The position numbers and the translations under genes were made by a program. The notes under the pieces were generated by a model. That model had not been told where the DNA came from. It saw only the letters and a program-made list of their open reading frames with translations, and searched no databases. From NCBI GenBank assembly GCA_910583555.1, contig CAJTXO010000001.1, positions 248,001 to 312,000 on the forward strand: a DNA stretch of 64,000 nt, given 5' to 3'. The stretch is from an uncultured Eubacterium sp. GTDB lineage: Bacteria; Bacillota; Clostridia; Lachnospirales; Lachnospiraceae. Each line of letters begins with the position of its first letter. Within the stretch, counting starts at the first letter, position 1. Positions 9,078-18,326 of this stretch are shown one piece after another.

Positions 9078-10118
9078 CTAATCCTTTTTTATCTCTAACA
9101 TAATGCCGTGCGCAATACCTGGCACAGAATTTCCCTCGTTAAAGCTGACCGTGGAGAGCAGTGCCCCCGTCGGCACAAACAGCACCCGGCGCCAGTCGCG
9201 CTTCCGCATCTTGTGCAGGATGTATCCAGTCAGCGTGATCGCGCTGCACCCGCAGCCGCTCCCGCCGGCATTTGTATCCTGCTCTTCGTTATAATAGATC
9301 TCCGTTCCGCAGTCCATATGCTGTTTGTCGATGTCATACCCGTAACCCAGCAGCATATCCTTTAAGATCCGCTGCCCGATCGTGCCCAGATCCCCGGTAA
9401 TGATCTTATCGTAGTAATCCGGCTGAATCCCGAAATCCTTAAAATTATTGAGAATACAGTCACAGGCAGCCGGCGCCATACACGCCCCCATATTCATGCT
9501 GTCCTTAATGCCGTAATCCGTAATGATCCCGGTGGTGATCCCTTTGATCTCCACATAACTCGTCTCTTTCCGTTTCCAGTTGCCGTTCCCTCTGCCCAAA
9601 ACGACGGCGCCGCTCCCTGTCACTGTCCATGTCGAGGAATATGGCCGCTGGTTTCCGTAGGCCAGTGGAAAACGGAACTGCTTTTCCGCACTCGCAAAGT
9701 GGCTGGAAGTCAGCGCCACGACATATTCCGCGAAACCGCCCTCTACGAGCATTGAGCCAATCCCCATCGATTCACCCATCGTTGAACAGGCGCCATACAC
9801 ACCAAACATCGGTATATTAAAGTTCATGATACCAAAAGAGGTGGCGATCAGCTGACCGAGCAGGTCGCCCGCGATGATGTAACGGATATCCTCCGGCTCG
9901 AGCCCCGCATTCCGGATCGCGATATCTGCCGCGATATGCTGCATCTTACTCTCCGCCTCTTCCCATGTGTTCCCGCCAAAAAGAGGATCCGTCTCCACAA
10001 TGTCAAAATATTTGCCAAACGCTCCGTTCCCCTCCTTTTCGCCCGCCACGGACGCAGCGCCGACGATACAGGGCGGGATTTCAAACTGGACGCTCCTTCT
10101 TCCAACTGTTTTATCCAT
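9078..10118 (-). CDS. spoVAD: Stage V sporulation protein AD
   Basis: 346 residues with the thiolase-like fold of SpoVAD; visible family motifs include FGVYGACSTMGES, TSSHFASAEKQFRFPL and the C-terminal GNSVPGIAHGI. SpoVAD is a soluble membrane-associated protein that binds dipicolinic acid and is needed for its uptake into spores. It is the first gene of a two-gene spoVAD-spoVAE unit. Expression from a forespore sigma factor is expected from the family, but I could not assign a clear sigma-F/G promoter in the 130 bases upstream. Its presence marks the host as a spore former. Confidence 0.93.
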   Translation of the reverse strand: MDKTVGRRSVQFEIPPCIVGAASVAGEKEGNGAFGKYFDIVETDPLFGGNTWEEAESKMQHIAADIAIRNAGLEPEDIRYIIAGDLLGQLIATSFGIMNFNIPMFGVYGACSTMGESMGIGSMLVEGGFAEYVVALTSSHFASAEKQFRFPLAYGNQRPYSSTWTVTGSGAVVLGRGNGNWKRKETSYVEIKGITTGIITDYGIKDSMNMGACMAPAACDCILNNFKDFGIQPDYYDKIITGDLGTIGQRILKDMLLGYGYDIDKQHMDCGTEIYYNEEQDTNAGGSGCGCSAITLTGYILHKMRKRDWRRVLFVPTGALLSTVSFNEGNSVPGIAHGIMLEIKKD

Positions 10119-10244
10119 AACTTCCCTCTTTTCCTACCTTTCCTTGCGGCACCTGCGCCTTCCCCGGACATGCCCGTGTACAAAATATTCCGAATAAACT
10201 ATTTCTGGACAATTATTCTAAAACAAATCTTTCTATACAAAAAG

Positions 10245-10290
10245 AAGGTGCACATACCATTTTGACTTAGTATGTGCACCTTACCGCAAT
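10245..10290 (-). terminator. Terminator after secDF
   Basis: A perfect 13-base-pair stem (10245-10257 with 10270-10282) and a 12-base loop. On the minus strand it is followed by CTTCTTTTTGT. It lies just past the secDF stop and separates that transcript from spoVAD. Confidence 0.75.
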
Positions 10291-10311
10291 TATATTCGAT
10301 GAATCATAATA

Positions 10312-12537
10312 CTATTTTTTTGTTTTTTTACTTATCTTATTAAGGAAGAACCAGATCGTACCCGCCAGGCATACGGAAGAATAACATCCGGAAACGATAC
10401 CGGCAATAAGCGGGATCGCGAACTGGCGAACTGAATCCACTCCGAGTACCGCGAGCACAACGACCATGAGCAGCGTCGTAATGGACGTGTTGATACTCCT
10501 GCTCAGCGTCTGCGTGATACTGTCATTTACGACACTGGCAATATCCGCGCGGCTTCCCGCCGTCTTCCTGTTTTCACGCACACGGTCAAATACGACGATC
10601 GTTGCGTTGATCGAATAACCGACGATCGTAAGCATACAGGCGATAAACGTACTTCCGACTGAGATAAACGCACTTCCTACCGCATAAACCATCAATACCA
10701 CGATGACATCATGGATCAGGGCGATAACAGAACTTGCTCCAAACGCAAGATTCTTAAAGCGGATCCAGATGTAGATCAGCATACAGATCGCCGCGATCAC
10801 AACGGCAATGACCGCATCGCTCTTCATCTCATTACTTACCGAAGCCGAAATCGTTTCGATCTCGATGTTTTCCTTCGCCACATTGTATTTCGTACCGAGG
10901 TCAGCCACTACCTGTTTCTGCTGATCCTCTGTCAGATCCGTCGTGCGGACAATGAGTGTCCTCTCACCGGCAACATCCGAAATTTCGGCGTCTGCCAATC
11001 CCGCAGACTGCTTTACTGCCTCTGTCACTTCATTTTTAAAGTCATTACTTGCATTTCCACTACCGTCAAAGCCATTCGCCCCTTCATCAAAGGTGATCGA
11101 CGTCGAAGAACCGCCCATGAAATCAAGGCTGTAATTCAAAATCTGACCGCTCTGGACTTTATTAAAAATCAGTCCTCCGATGCAGAGCGCAAACAGAATT
11201 CCCGAGATCACGATATACTTTTTGAAATTGCCGACAAAGTTGATCGTTTTTCTTTCCTTCTGCGTTCCGAACCATTTTGCGTCATCCAGACCCACGGATA
11301 CAAAACCGTACAACAGCCATCTCGTAATAAAGATCGCCGTAAACATCGAAAGGATGATACCGATCGCCAATGTCTGGGCAAATCCCATCACTGTACCGGA
11401 ACCTTTTATATAGAGCACAACGGCCGCGATCAACGTCGTCACATTACCGTCAATGATCGCCGACAATGCTTTCTCAAATCCAATTTTAATCGAAGACCGC
11501 ACGGTTTTTCCCGTCGCGATCTCTTCCCTGATTCTCGTAAAGATGATACAGTTCGCGTCCACCGCCATACCGATCGCCAGAATAACACCGGCAATACCCG
11601 GCAACGTAAGCGTCACATTCAGTCCGTTCAGCGCAAGCAGTGTCGCCGCCACATAAAGAACCAGCGCCAAAGATGCTGCCACACCCGGAATGCGGTACAT
11701 CACGATCATAAATATGATAACCAGGATCAGACCGATCACACCCGCGATCAAACTCGTTTCCAATGAAGTAATACCCAGTTTCGCTCCGACGATATTGGAA
11801 CGGATATTTTTCAACTCCAGCGGAAGCGCACCGATACGGAGCGTGGCTGCCATATCCTCTGCATCCGAGAATTTTTCAAAACTTCCGGAAACGATGGCGA
11901 CACCGTCCGTGATCGCCGTCTGGATCGTCGGGGAAGACACTTCCTTCCCATCATAAATGATGGACAGATTCGCGCCAACATTTTCTGACGTCACTTCTCC
12001 AAACTTTTTCGCGCCTTTGCCCGTAAACGTAATCTTGACCACATTTTCGTTCGCCCCTGAACTCTGCTGCTGCGTCGTCGCCTCCGCATCAGAGATCATG
12101 GAACCGTCCAAAAGAACCTTATCCTTATCATAGGTAGCTTCTTTTGTTTTTTCGTCAATCGTGCAGTCGCTCAACATGACAAATTCCAAAGACCCGGCTT
12201 TTCCGAGCTTGTCCAGCACTGCCTGCGGATCGTCCACATCCGGAACGTCTACCGTCACACGGTTACTTCCCTCCTGATATACCGATGCTTCCGTGCTCTC
12301 ATTTTCCACACGCTTCTGCATCTTATAAACAGTATCGTTCATTTCCCGCGCTGTTGGATTCTCTTTCGTCGCTTCATACGTAACGCTGACACCACCGGCA
12401 AGATCCAAACCAAGACGGATGTTTTTCGCGCTCAACGCATGGCCCTGTCCGATACCAACATACGCAACCACTCCCATTGCGGCGGTCACAAGAAGTATGA
12501 GTAATATCTGAAGAAAGCCTTTTACCTTACTATTCAT
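10312..12537 (-). CDS. secDF: Protein translocase subunit SecDF (fused)
   Basis: 741 residues containing SecD (about 1-430) and SecF (about 440-741) in one chain. Each half has one N-terminal membrane helix, a large extracellular domain and five further helices. SecD-type motifs LGLDLAGGVSVTYE and GMAVDANCIIFTRIREE, and the SecF counterparts LDFMGGSS and YSINATIVVFDRVREN, are clear. SecDF uses the proton or sodium gradient to help SecYEG pull proteins across the membrane, which fits the heavy secreted cargo nearby. No yajC is seen beside it. A terminator follows. Confidence 0.95.
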   Translation of the reverse strand: MNSKVKGFLQILLILLVTAAMGVVAYVGIGQGHALSAKNIRLGLDLAGGVSVTYEATKENPTAREMNDTVYKMQKRVENESTEASVYQEGSNRVTVDVPDVDDPQAVLDKLGKAGSLEFVMLSDCTIDEKTKEATYDKDKVLLDGSMISDAEATTQQQSSGANENVVKITFTGKGAKKFGEVTSENVGANLSIIYDGKEVSSPTIQTAITDGVAIVSGSFEKFSDAEDMAATLRIGALPLELKNIRSNIVGAKLGITSLETSLIAGVIGLILVIIFMIVMYRIPGVAASLALVLYVAATLLALNGLNVTLTLPGIAGVILAIGMAVDANCIIFTRIREEIATGKTVRSSIKIGFEKALSAIIDGNVTTLIAAVVLYIKGSGTVMGFAQTLAIGIILSMFTAIFITRWLLYGFVSVGLDDAKWFGTQKERKTINFVGNFKKYIVISGILFALCIGGLIFNKVQSGQILNYSLDFMGGSSTSITFDEGANGFDGSGNASNDFKNEVTEAVKQSAGLADAEISDVAGERTLIVRTTDLTEDQQKQVVADLGTKYNVAKENIEIETISASVSNEMKSDAVIAVVIAAICMLIYIWIRFKNLAFGASSVIALIHDVIVVLMVYAVGSAFISVGSTFIACMLTIVGYSINATIVVFDRVRENRKTAGSRADIASVVNDSITQTLSRSINTSITTLLMVVVLAVLGVDSVRQFAIPLIAGIVSGCYSSVCLAGTIWFFLNKISKKTKK

Positions 12538-12669
12538 TACGAAAATCTCCTTTTCTAAAAATGTACCTAAAAATTATAGCACAAACAGGCGCTTACATCA
12601 AGCAGAAAATAAATTTTCTAGCGCTGGCGCTTCTTCACTTCTTCCCTCACTTCCTCTCTATTCATTTCC

Positions 12670-13374
12670 CTATCCATTTGCATTTTCGAATTTCCATTGA
12701 AAGTATGCCTCCTGGAACTCTTTGTATCGTTTTCTGCTGACGGGAATCGTTTTCCCGTCACTCATGTGGATATCCCTTGTGCTAAAGTCTATGACATGGT
12801 CCAGATTTACCAAAAAGGAGCGGTGGGTCTGGAAAAATCCCAATCCTTCTAATTTTGAAGCAAATACTTCCAACTTATCCCGAAGCACAAACAGATCGGC
12901 TACGGTTTGGATCTTCAGGTTGTGGTTCACGGACTCCAAATACAAAATGTCCCGGCACCTCACTTTAACTTCACCATGTCTGGGAACGGAAAACGATAGC
13001 GGCTTCCACTGCCTCTGTTTCTTTTCCGCACTTTGAAGCGCCTCTTCCATTTCCTCTGGATGGAATTTATCCACGTAGCGGAACGCATTGACCAGATACC
13101 CCTTCCGGCTCATTTCCGTGTGGGTTGTCATGATAATCAGGATCACATCACCGTGACGCCCAGTATACTTTTCCGAAATGGCAAAGCCATCCTCCCCTGG
13201 CAGCTCAATATCCATGAACAATATGTCATATTTGCGATCTGCCTGCAGGAATGCTTCTCCGGTTTGGAAACAGTCGATTTCAGGTCGTTCTTTATCTCTG
13301 TAGTATGTTTGTATTTCACGAATTGCAAACTGCTGCCATGTTTCTTCATCTTCTATTATTGCTATGCGTAACAT
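12670..13374 (-). CDS. LytTR-family response regulator (AgrA-like)
   Basis: The ATG at 13374 has an AGGGAG site upstream; a GTG 11 codons earlier would overlap the stop of the small peptide and has no such site. The 234-residue protein has a receiver domain (acidic pocket EDE at 8-10, phospho-acceptor Asp55 in ILFMDIELPG) and a LytTR DNA-binding domain (about 130-230, with QTHRSFLVNLDHV). Its nearest possible partner is the AgrC-like kinase at 18327-19640, five genes upstream on the same strand. LytTR regulators bind pairs of short direct repeats and often control secreted virulence-like or bacteriocin genes. Confidence 0.92.
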   Translation of the reverse strand: MLRIAIIEDEETWQQFAIREIQTYYRDKERPEIDCFQTGEAFLQADRKYDILFMDIELPGEDGFAISEKYTGRHGDVILIIMTTHTEMSRKGYLVNAFRYVDKFHPEEMEEALQSAEKKQRQWKPLSFSVPRHGEVKVRCRDILYLESVNHNLKIQTVADLFVLRDKLEVFASKLEGLGFFQTHRSFLVNLDHVIDFSTRDIHMSDGKTIPVSRKRYKEFQEAYFQWKFENANG

Positions 13375-13403
13375 ATGTTTCTCCCTGTCACTTCGAACTC
13401 GGA

Positions 13404-13463
13404 TCACTTTCCTCCTATCATGCGCTTGATCCAGTCAAACCAGTTTGGAATAAATAAAACCAT
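13404..13463 (-). CDS. 19-residue amphipathic peptide upstream of the LytTR regulator
   Basis: A 20-codon frame, MVLFIPNWFDWIKRMIGGK, has an excellent ribosome binding site (AAGGAGGAGGAAGG directly before the ATG) and ends 29 bases before the regulator's ATG. Residues 7-16 form an amphipathic helix by inspection: W8, F9, W11, I12, M15 and I16 on one face, N7, D10, K13 and R14 on the other. It has no signal peptide, no double-glycine leader and no AgrD-type cysteine. Size and shape recall alpha-type phenol-soluble modulins, but I see no clear homology. It could be a signal, a membrane-active peptide or a translational coupler. No processing enzyme such as AgrB is nearby. Confidence 0.5.
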   Translation of the reverse strand: MVLFIPNWFDWIKRMIGGK

Positions 13464-13523
13464 CCTTCCTCCTCCTTTCGAATTTCGTATTTTGTTTGTT
13501 TCACAGCATTACGGACTCAGAAC

Positions 13524-14771
13524 TCAATTTTGAATGACTATGGGATTGCTCCACGGCGAAACCGAACTTTCATCTTTCGTCCGAAATTGCACGTAATACT
13601 TTTTACCCTTTTTCAAACCTTTTAACGTGACATTCCCACGCCACAAGTTTTCCTCCCATATTAATTTTGACTTTTTCATTTTCTTATTATCGGCATAACG
13701 GATCTGGGCCGTACGACAGTAAAAATATTCATATTTTTTACTGATTTCGTAACTGAACTTTCGCTTATTGCCGTTTATTTTTGTCAAATGATACCTGACC
13801 CAGATCGGGCGGAGCGTCAGATCCCCTCGAATATCACACAAATCATTGAGCCAGAGTTCATCCACGCTCCATCCATAGAAAAAGTATCCTTTTCGCTTTC
13901 CTTTGGTCGGAAGTGCTTTTTCCTCCGTATACCGATAGCTTTTCGGAAGTTTTCCCTGGAACTTTCCCTGTAAGTCTTTATACTTGACCCGGAAGAGACG
14001 GCCCTTGCTCCTTGCCATCTTTCCCGGTGACACGCTTGTGACTTTTTTTCCGTCCTGATACCAGAACAGGTCTTTATCCAGATTTTGAATCGGGATGCTT
14101 GCATTTGAATGGTTGACGATCGTCTTCATAAAGCGATCGTCCTTGAACGCCGACTTTGCGATTTTCGGTGCACCACCGCGGAATTCGATTTCTTTCAGAT
14201 TAAGACAATCCGCAAAGGCTTCTTTGGAAATACTTTTGAGGTTTTGTCCAATAACAACTTTCTCAAGCGATCTACATTTCACAAATGCCCATTTCCCAAT
14301 TTCCTCCACATTCATTAGATCAATACTTTTCAAGCGGGTTTCTGAAAAAGCACTCTCTCCTATTTGTTTTACTGCTTCTGAAAAAATCACTTTAGTGGTA
14401 TTTGTGCCAAAAAAAGCTCCTGCTCCTATCTTAACCACATCCGGCCCAACAATTACCTCCTTTACATCCATAACAGAAAAAGCATCATCAACTACAGATG
14501 TTACTCCTTTTTCAATAACCACTTTCAATTCATAATCATAGAAACTAACGTTTCCATATTGAGAATTATCCGCATCTTTCCACGGGGCAGAAGTCATCGC
14601 CCCGTTTCCACTTATCTTGAACACTTCTGTTTCTGTGTCGTAGTTCCAGTATACATCCTCACCACATTTTCCACCGTATGTCTCGGCCTGAACCGTTTCT
14701 GCCACTCCGAACAGGGCAGCACTGACAAGCAGTATAAAACAAATCGTCGTTATCCGGATATAGCTATACAT
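13524..14771 (-). CDS. Secreted BspA-type LRR protein, copy A
   Basis: 415 residues. A signal peptide (about 1-29, ending in VQAE) leads into a cysteine-poor N-terminal segment, BspA-type LRR_5 leucine-rich repeats (about 80-215), an InlB B-repeat/Flg_new-like module (about 250-330, with YTEEKALPTKGKRKGYFFYGW) and a fibronectin-like end. No LPXTG or membrane anchor is seen. It is the second of two tandem paralogs of identical length and lies 60 bases upstream of the 19-residue peptide. The role is probably surface or matrix binding; the ligand is unknown. Confidence 0.8.
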   Translation of the reverse strand: MYSYIRITTICFILLVSAALFGVAETVQAETYGGKCGEDVYWNYDTETEVFKISGNGAMTSAPWKDADNSQYGNVSFYDYELKVVIEKGVTSVVDDAFSVMDVKEVIVGPDVVKIGAGAFFGTNTTKVIFSEAVKQIGESAFSETRLKSIDLMNVEEIGKWAFVKCRSLEKVVIGQNLKSISKEAFADCLNLKEIEFRGGAPKIAKSAFKDDRFMKTIVNHSNASIPIQNLDKDLFWYQDGKKVTSVSPGKMARSKGRLFRVKYKDLQGKFQGKLPKSYRYTEEKALPTKGKRKGYFFYGWSVDELWLNDLCDIRGDLTLRPIWVRYHLTKINGNKRKFSYEISKKYEYFYCRTAQIRYADNKKMKKSKLIWEENLWRGNVTLKGLKKGKKYYVQFRTKDESSVSPWSNPIVIQN

Positions 14772-14808
14772 TTGGTCGGCCTCTTTCTTGTTTAGCTTTT
14801 TTCAGAAC

Positions 14809-16056
14809 TCAATTTTGAATGACAATTGGATTACTCCACGGAGTTTCATAGTCTTCCTCCACTGTACGAAACTGCACGTAGTACTTCTTCCCTTTTTTCA
14901 AACCTTTCAGCGAAATACTTCCTTTCCACGAACTAGAGTCAACTTCTTTCTTCGATTTTTTCATATTTCGATGCTCCGAGTAACGGATCTGTCCCATACT
15001 GCCGTCAAAATACTGGTATTTTTTGCTGATTTCAAAATGAAACACCCTTTTTTTGTCATTAAGTTTTGAAATATTATATTTTATCCAGATCGGACGGAGC
15101 GTCAGGTTTCCCCTGAGGTTATCCAGAGCACTGAGCCACATTCCATCCATACTCCATCCATAGAAAAAATATCCTTTTCGCTTTCCTTTGGTCGGAAGTG
15201 CTTTTTCTTCCGTATATCGGTAGCTTTTGGGTAGTTTCCCCTGAATTTTTCCCTGTAGGTCTTTGTATTTGACCCGGAAGAGACGGCCTTTGCTCTTTGC
15301 CGTCTTTCCCGGTGACACGCTTGTGACTTTTTTTCCGTCCTGATACCAGAACAGGTCTTTATCCAGGTTTTGAATCGGGATGCTAACATTTGAATGATTG
15401 ATGATCTTTTTTAAAAATCGGTCGTCTTTGAACGCCGACTTTGCAACTTTCGGGGCCCCGCCGCGGAATTCGATTTCTTTCAGATTAAGACAATCTACAA
15501 AGGCTTCTTTGGAAATACTTTTGAGATTTTGTCCAAAGACGACTTTTTCAAGATAACCACATTCCTCAAATGCTCGTTCCCCGACCTCCTCAACGTTTTT
15601 CAAGTCGATGCTTTTAATATAAGTACTCCTAAATGCACATTTACCAATCTTTTTGACTGAATCCGAAAAAGACACTTTCTTGAGATTAGTTGCTGAAAAT
15701 GCACTCTCGCCTATTTCAACCACATCTGGCCCCAAAATCACCTCTTTTACATCTAGAAAGTAAAAGGCATCATCAACCACAGAGGTTATTCCTTTTTCAA
15801 TAACCACTTTCAATTCATAATCATAGAAACTAACGTTTCCATATTGAGAATTATCTGCATCTTTCCACGGGGCAGAAGTCATCGCCCCGTTTCCACTTAT
15901 CTTGAACTCTTCCGTTTCTGTGTCGTAGTTCCAGTATACATCCTCACCGCATTCCCCTCCGTATGTCTCGGCCTGAACCGTTTTTACCACTCCGAACAGG
16001 ATACCACAAACTAGCATCATTAAACACATCGTCGTTATTCGGATATGATTGTTCAT
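14809..16056 (-). CDS. Secreted BspA-type LRR protein, copy B
   Basis: A 415-residue paralog of the next gene downstream with the same order: signal peptide, LRR_5 repeats, InlB B-repeat-like module, fibronectin-like end. The segments at about 30-97 and 170-300 are nearly identical to copy A, while the repeats at 97-165 and the C-terminal 100 residues differ strongly. The gap to copy A is 37 bases and the gap to the CBM2-like gene upstream is 16 bases, so all three are probably one transcript. The mosaic pattern points to duplication followed by partial gene conversion or selection for variation. Confidence 0.8.
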   Translation of the reverse strand: MNNHIRITTMCLMMLVCGILFGVVKTVQAETYGGECGEDVYWNYDTETEEFKISGNGAMTSAPWKDADNSQYGNVSFYDYELKVVIEKGITSVVDDAFYFLDVKEVILGPDVVEIGESAFSATNLKKVSFSDSVKKIGKCAFRSTYIKSIDLKNVEEVGERAFEECGYLEKVVFGQNLKSISKEAFVDCLNLKEIEFRGGAPKVAKSAFKDDRFLKKIINHSNVSIPIQNLDKDLFWYQDGKKVTSVSPGKTAKSKGRLFRVKYKDLQGKIQGKLPKSYRYTEEKALPTKGKRKGYFFYGWSMDGMWLSALDNLRGNLTLRPIWIKYNISKLNDKKRVFHFEISKKYQYFDGSMGQIRYSEHRNMKKSKKEVDSSSWKGSISLKGLKKGKKYYVQFRTVEEDYETPWSNPIVIQN

Positions 16057-16072
16057 TTTCCTGACCTCCTGC

Positions 16073-18235
16073 CTACTTGTTGCTTACACAGATATATTGA
16101 CGTTTCATAGTCACTTTCTTTTCCTTCTTTCCATCCTGTACCTTTACTTTAACCGGCTTGGAATCCGCTATCACAAATTGAAGCTGGTCTCCTTTACTGT
16201 GCATCCCCTCAATCTCCTTTTTACCTTGAATCGGAAAATAAGTCTTTTCCTTAATCGTCTTTTTCGTTTTCTTCTTAAATTTAAACGTATATTTTTTCCG
16301 ATATACTCCCTTATCCGCACTGCATTCCGCTATACACAATTCACTATCACCCTGTTTCCCGGATGCTATATAGATCGTATTATCCCCGCCCTGATCAATG
16401 GATTGCATGGATTTAGGAAGTATATAGTTGGAGGTATCTTTCTTCATCGTAAAAGATGTCTTATATTTCAGTAATTTAGATTTCGCGAACGAGATCTTTT
16501 TCTTTTGTACCAGTTTTTCTTTTATATTCGAACCAAACGAATATGTACCTACCTGAACTGCCTGATCCTCCTTCCGGCGCTTCCAGATAACAATCCTGTC
16601 CTCGCCCTTCAGACCGACATCCACACGATTAAGTCTGCCAAATCTCTGCTTTTTCTTGTTGGAGTATGTCACTCCCACCAGTTTTCCACAGTCTTTTTCT
16701 TTAATTTTCGCATCCTTTTTAAACTCAACACAAACCACCTGTGTACAGAAATTCTTTAAAATCTGACTCAATTTTTTCTTCTTTTTCTTGGCCTCCTGCT
16801 GTGCCTTCTTTTTTTCCTCCTTTGTTAGTACATACGTTTTTCCTGTCAGAAGAAAATATTCTTTTTCCTTTTCCCCGTCTTTATACACAAAAGACTCCAG
16901 ACTTTGCGTATGTCCAAAATTCTTTAATGTCATCCATCCTTTAATCCTTGCTACCTTCCTTTTTCCCTTCTCTTCTTCCAACTGCATTTTCATCAAGACT
17001 GCATTCTTCCCACAATGTACTACCCCGTACGCGTACTTTTCCCCTTTCTTCCCTTTCACTTTCCCCATACAAAAGTTCTGAAAAGCCTTCTTCCTATAAG
17101 GAGTTTTTTCACCTTTCACCTCATAAACCGCGGACACCTTTCGCGGAATCGTCTTCTTCGGCACCGCCTCCGTCTTCTTCGCCGCCTTCGCTCTGGACCG
17201 CAGCATATTACCGCCGCCCTGCGACTCTAGATAATCCAGATAATCCGAATACTCTAAAAAGTCGTCTTCTGTCAATCCCTCTACTGCCTCCGGCGTCTCC
17301 CAATCCTCTTCATCCTCACCCGGCTCGGCCGTACTTACCGAAAAGAGATCCTGCGCCTCCACTTTAACATCGCCCGGCGATTTTTTGGCGATAAAACCAA
17401 ATGAACAGGTCTGCTTTGCTGCTATGTTCTGATTATACCCCATATTTTTAAATAAGTACACCTTTTCATTATCATCATTCGTATATTCGCTCTCTATCGA
17501 GGCGTTCCAGATCTGCTGGATATCGAGATTTGTCGCAATTTCCAGTTTCCAGTCTTCGATCCGGAGGTCGGATTTATTCCCTACCCGGATCTCTCCCGAA
17601 ACATATCCCGGCCATGCCGAAGACTCATGATATGTCACAGAATAATTATCCTCATTGATCTCAACGGTATCATTGATCAGGTATTCATTTAAAATATCCC
17701 CGGCTTCCCCGGCAAATTTCGCCGTGATCCCAAACGATACGCTGCCATTGGCCGGAATATCCTGATTCCAGTCAAGGCACTTTATCGTATAGGAATTTTC
17801 CTCATGTGCGGTGATCTGGGCATTCCAGATATGCTCGATCTCATCCCCGTAGTCAAACGCTACCGCCCAGTTATCAATCGTCTCATCTGTCAGGTTCGTA
17901 ACCGTAACTTCCGCGTTATAGTGGTTCTCCCAGCGCTCTTTGATATCCATGTTCACGCTGATCGTGTCATCGATATAATAGTCATCCTCATCGTCGTCTC
18001 CTTCGTCATCGTCCTCCTCTTCCTCGTCATACACATCATCATCGTCCCATGCCTCTTCTTCCTCTTCCCAGGAATCCAGCACATCTTCGTCCACTTCGAT
18101 CGGCTCTTCTTCCTCTACCCAGTCGATATACTCGTCATCACTTCCCGCCTTTGCTTTTACCGGTCTTCCTCCTGATTCACAGATCAATACCGAAAACGCC
18201 AGCAACAACATGATTACCTTTTTTACATGTTTCAT
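16073..18235 (-). CDS. Secreted protein with acidic stretch, two CBM2-like modules and a lysine-rich domain
   Basis: 720 residues. After a signal peptide (about 1-30) comes an Asp/Glu-dominated stretch (33-90), then two modules resembling cellulose-binding CBM2 (about 91-187 and 195-302), each with the WNA and NQxIxA motifs of that fold. A second acidic linker (about 305-335) leads to a 360-residue lysine-rich region with repeated beta-strand-like blocks that could be a propeller. I do not recognise that region with confidence. No catalytic domain is evident. It is the first cargo gene after the AgrC-like kinase and may bind polysaccharide at the cell surface. Confidence 0.65.
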   Translation of the reverse strand: MKHVKKVIMLLLAFSVLICESGGRPVKAKAGSDDEYIDWVEEEEPIEVDEDVLDSWEEEEEAWDDDDVYDEEEEDDDEGDDDEDDYYIDDTISVNMDIKERWENHYNAEVTVTNLTDETIDNWAVAFDYGDEIEHIWNAQITAHEENSYTIKCLDWNQDIPANGSVSFGITAKFAGEAGDILNEYLINDTVEINEDNYSVTYHESSAWPGYVSGEIRVGNKSDLRIEDWKLEIATNLDIQQIWNASIESEYTNDDNEKVYLFKNMGYNQNIAAKQTCSFGFIAKKSPGDVKVEAQDLFSVSTAEPGEDEEDWETPEAVEGLTEDDFLEYSDYLDYLESQGGGNMLRSRAKAAKKTEAVPKKTIPRKVSAVYEVKGEKTPYRKKAFQNFCMGKVKGKKGEKYAYGVVHCGKNAVLMKMQLEEEKGKRKVARIKGWMTLKNFGHTQSLESFVYKDGEKEKEYFLLTGKTYVLTKEEKKKAQQEAKKKKKKLSQILKNFCTQVVCVEFKKDAKIKEKDCGKLVGVTYSNKKKQRFGRLNRVDVGLKGEDRIVIWKRRKEDQAVQVGTYSFGSNIKEKLVQKKKISFAKSKLLKYKTSFTMKKDTSNYILPKSMQSIDQGGDNTIYIASGKQGDSELCIAECSADKGVYRKKYTFKFKKKTKKTIKEKTYFPIQGKKEIEGMHSKGDQLQFVIADSKPVKVKVQDGKKEKKVTMKRQYICVSNK

Positions 18236-18266
18236 ATCCTTCCACGTTCTCCCTTCTTAAATCGTA

Positions 18267-18298
18267 TGATGTTAAATTTCCTCCATAGCATAACATCA
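18267..18298. promoter_or_regulatory. Inverted repeat upstream of the CBM2-like gene
   Basis: Arms TGATGTTA (18267-18274) and TAACATCA (18291-18298) surround the GGAGG-containing leader of the secreted-protein gene, in the 91-base gap after the kinase. It may be an operator or an RNA hairpin that occludes translation. LytTR proteins usually bind direct repeats, so the link to the local regulator is only a guess. Confidence 0.35.
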
Positions 18299-18326
18299 CA
18301 TCTCCCCTATTACAATACCATTGTCG

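Noticed and set aside
10245..10282. Link between this hairpin and the AAGGTGCAC element of the toxin-antitoxin locus at 37801
   Set aside because: The shared bases are few and part of a self-complementary motif; the surrounding sequence and the gene context differ.
10711..11766. 351-codon frame on the plus strand opposite secDF
   Set aside because: An Arg/Asp/His-rich shadow of a well-supported gene, with no start signal.
13404..13463. Classical AgrD-type cyclic peptide precursor
   Set aside because: There is no internal cysteine or serine for thiolactone closure, no acidic recognition tail, and no agrB in the window.
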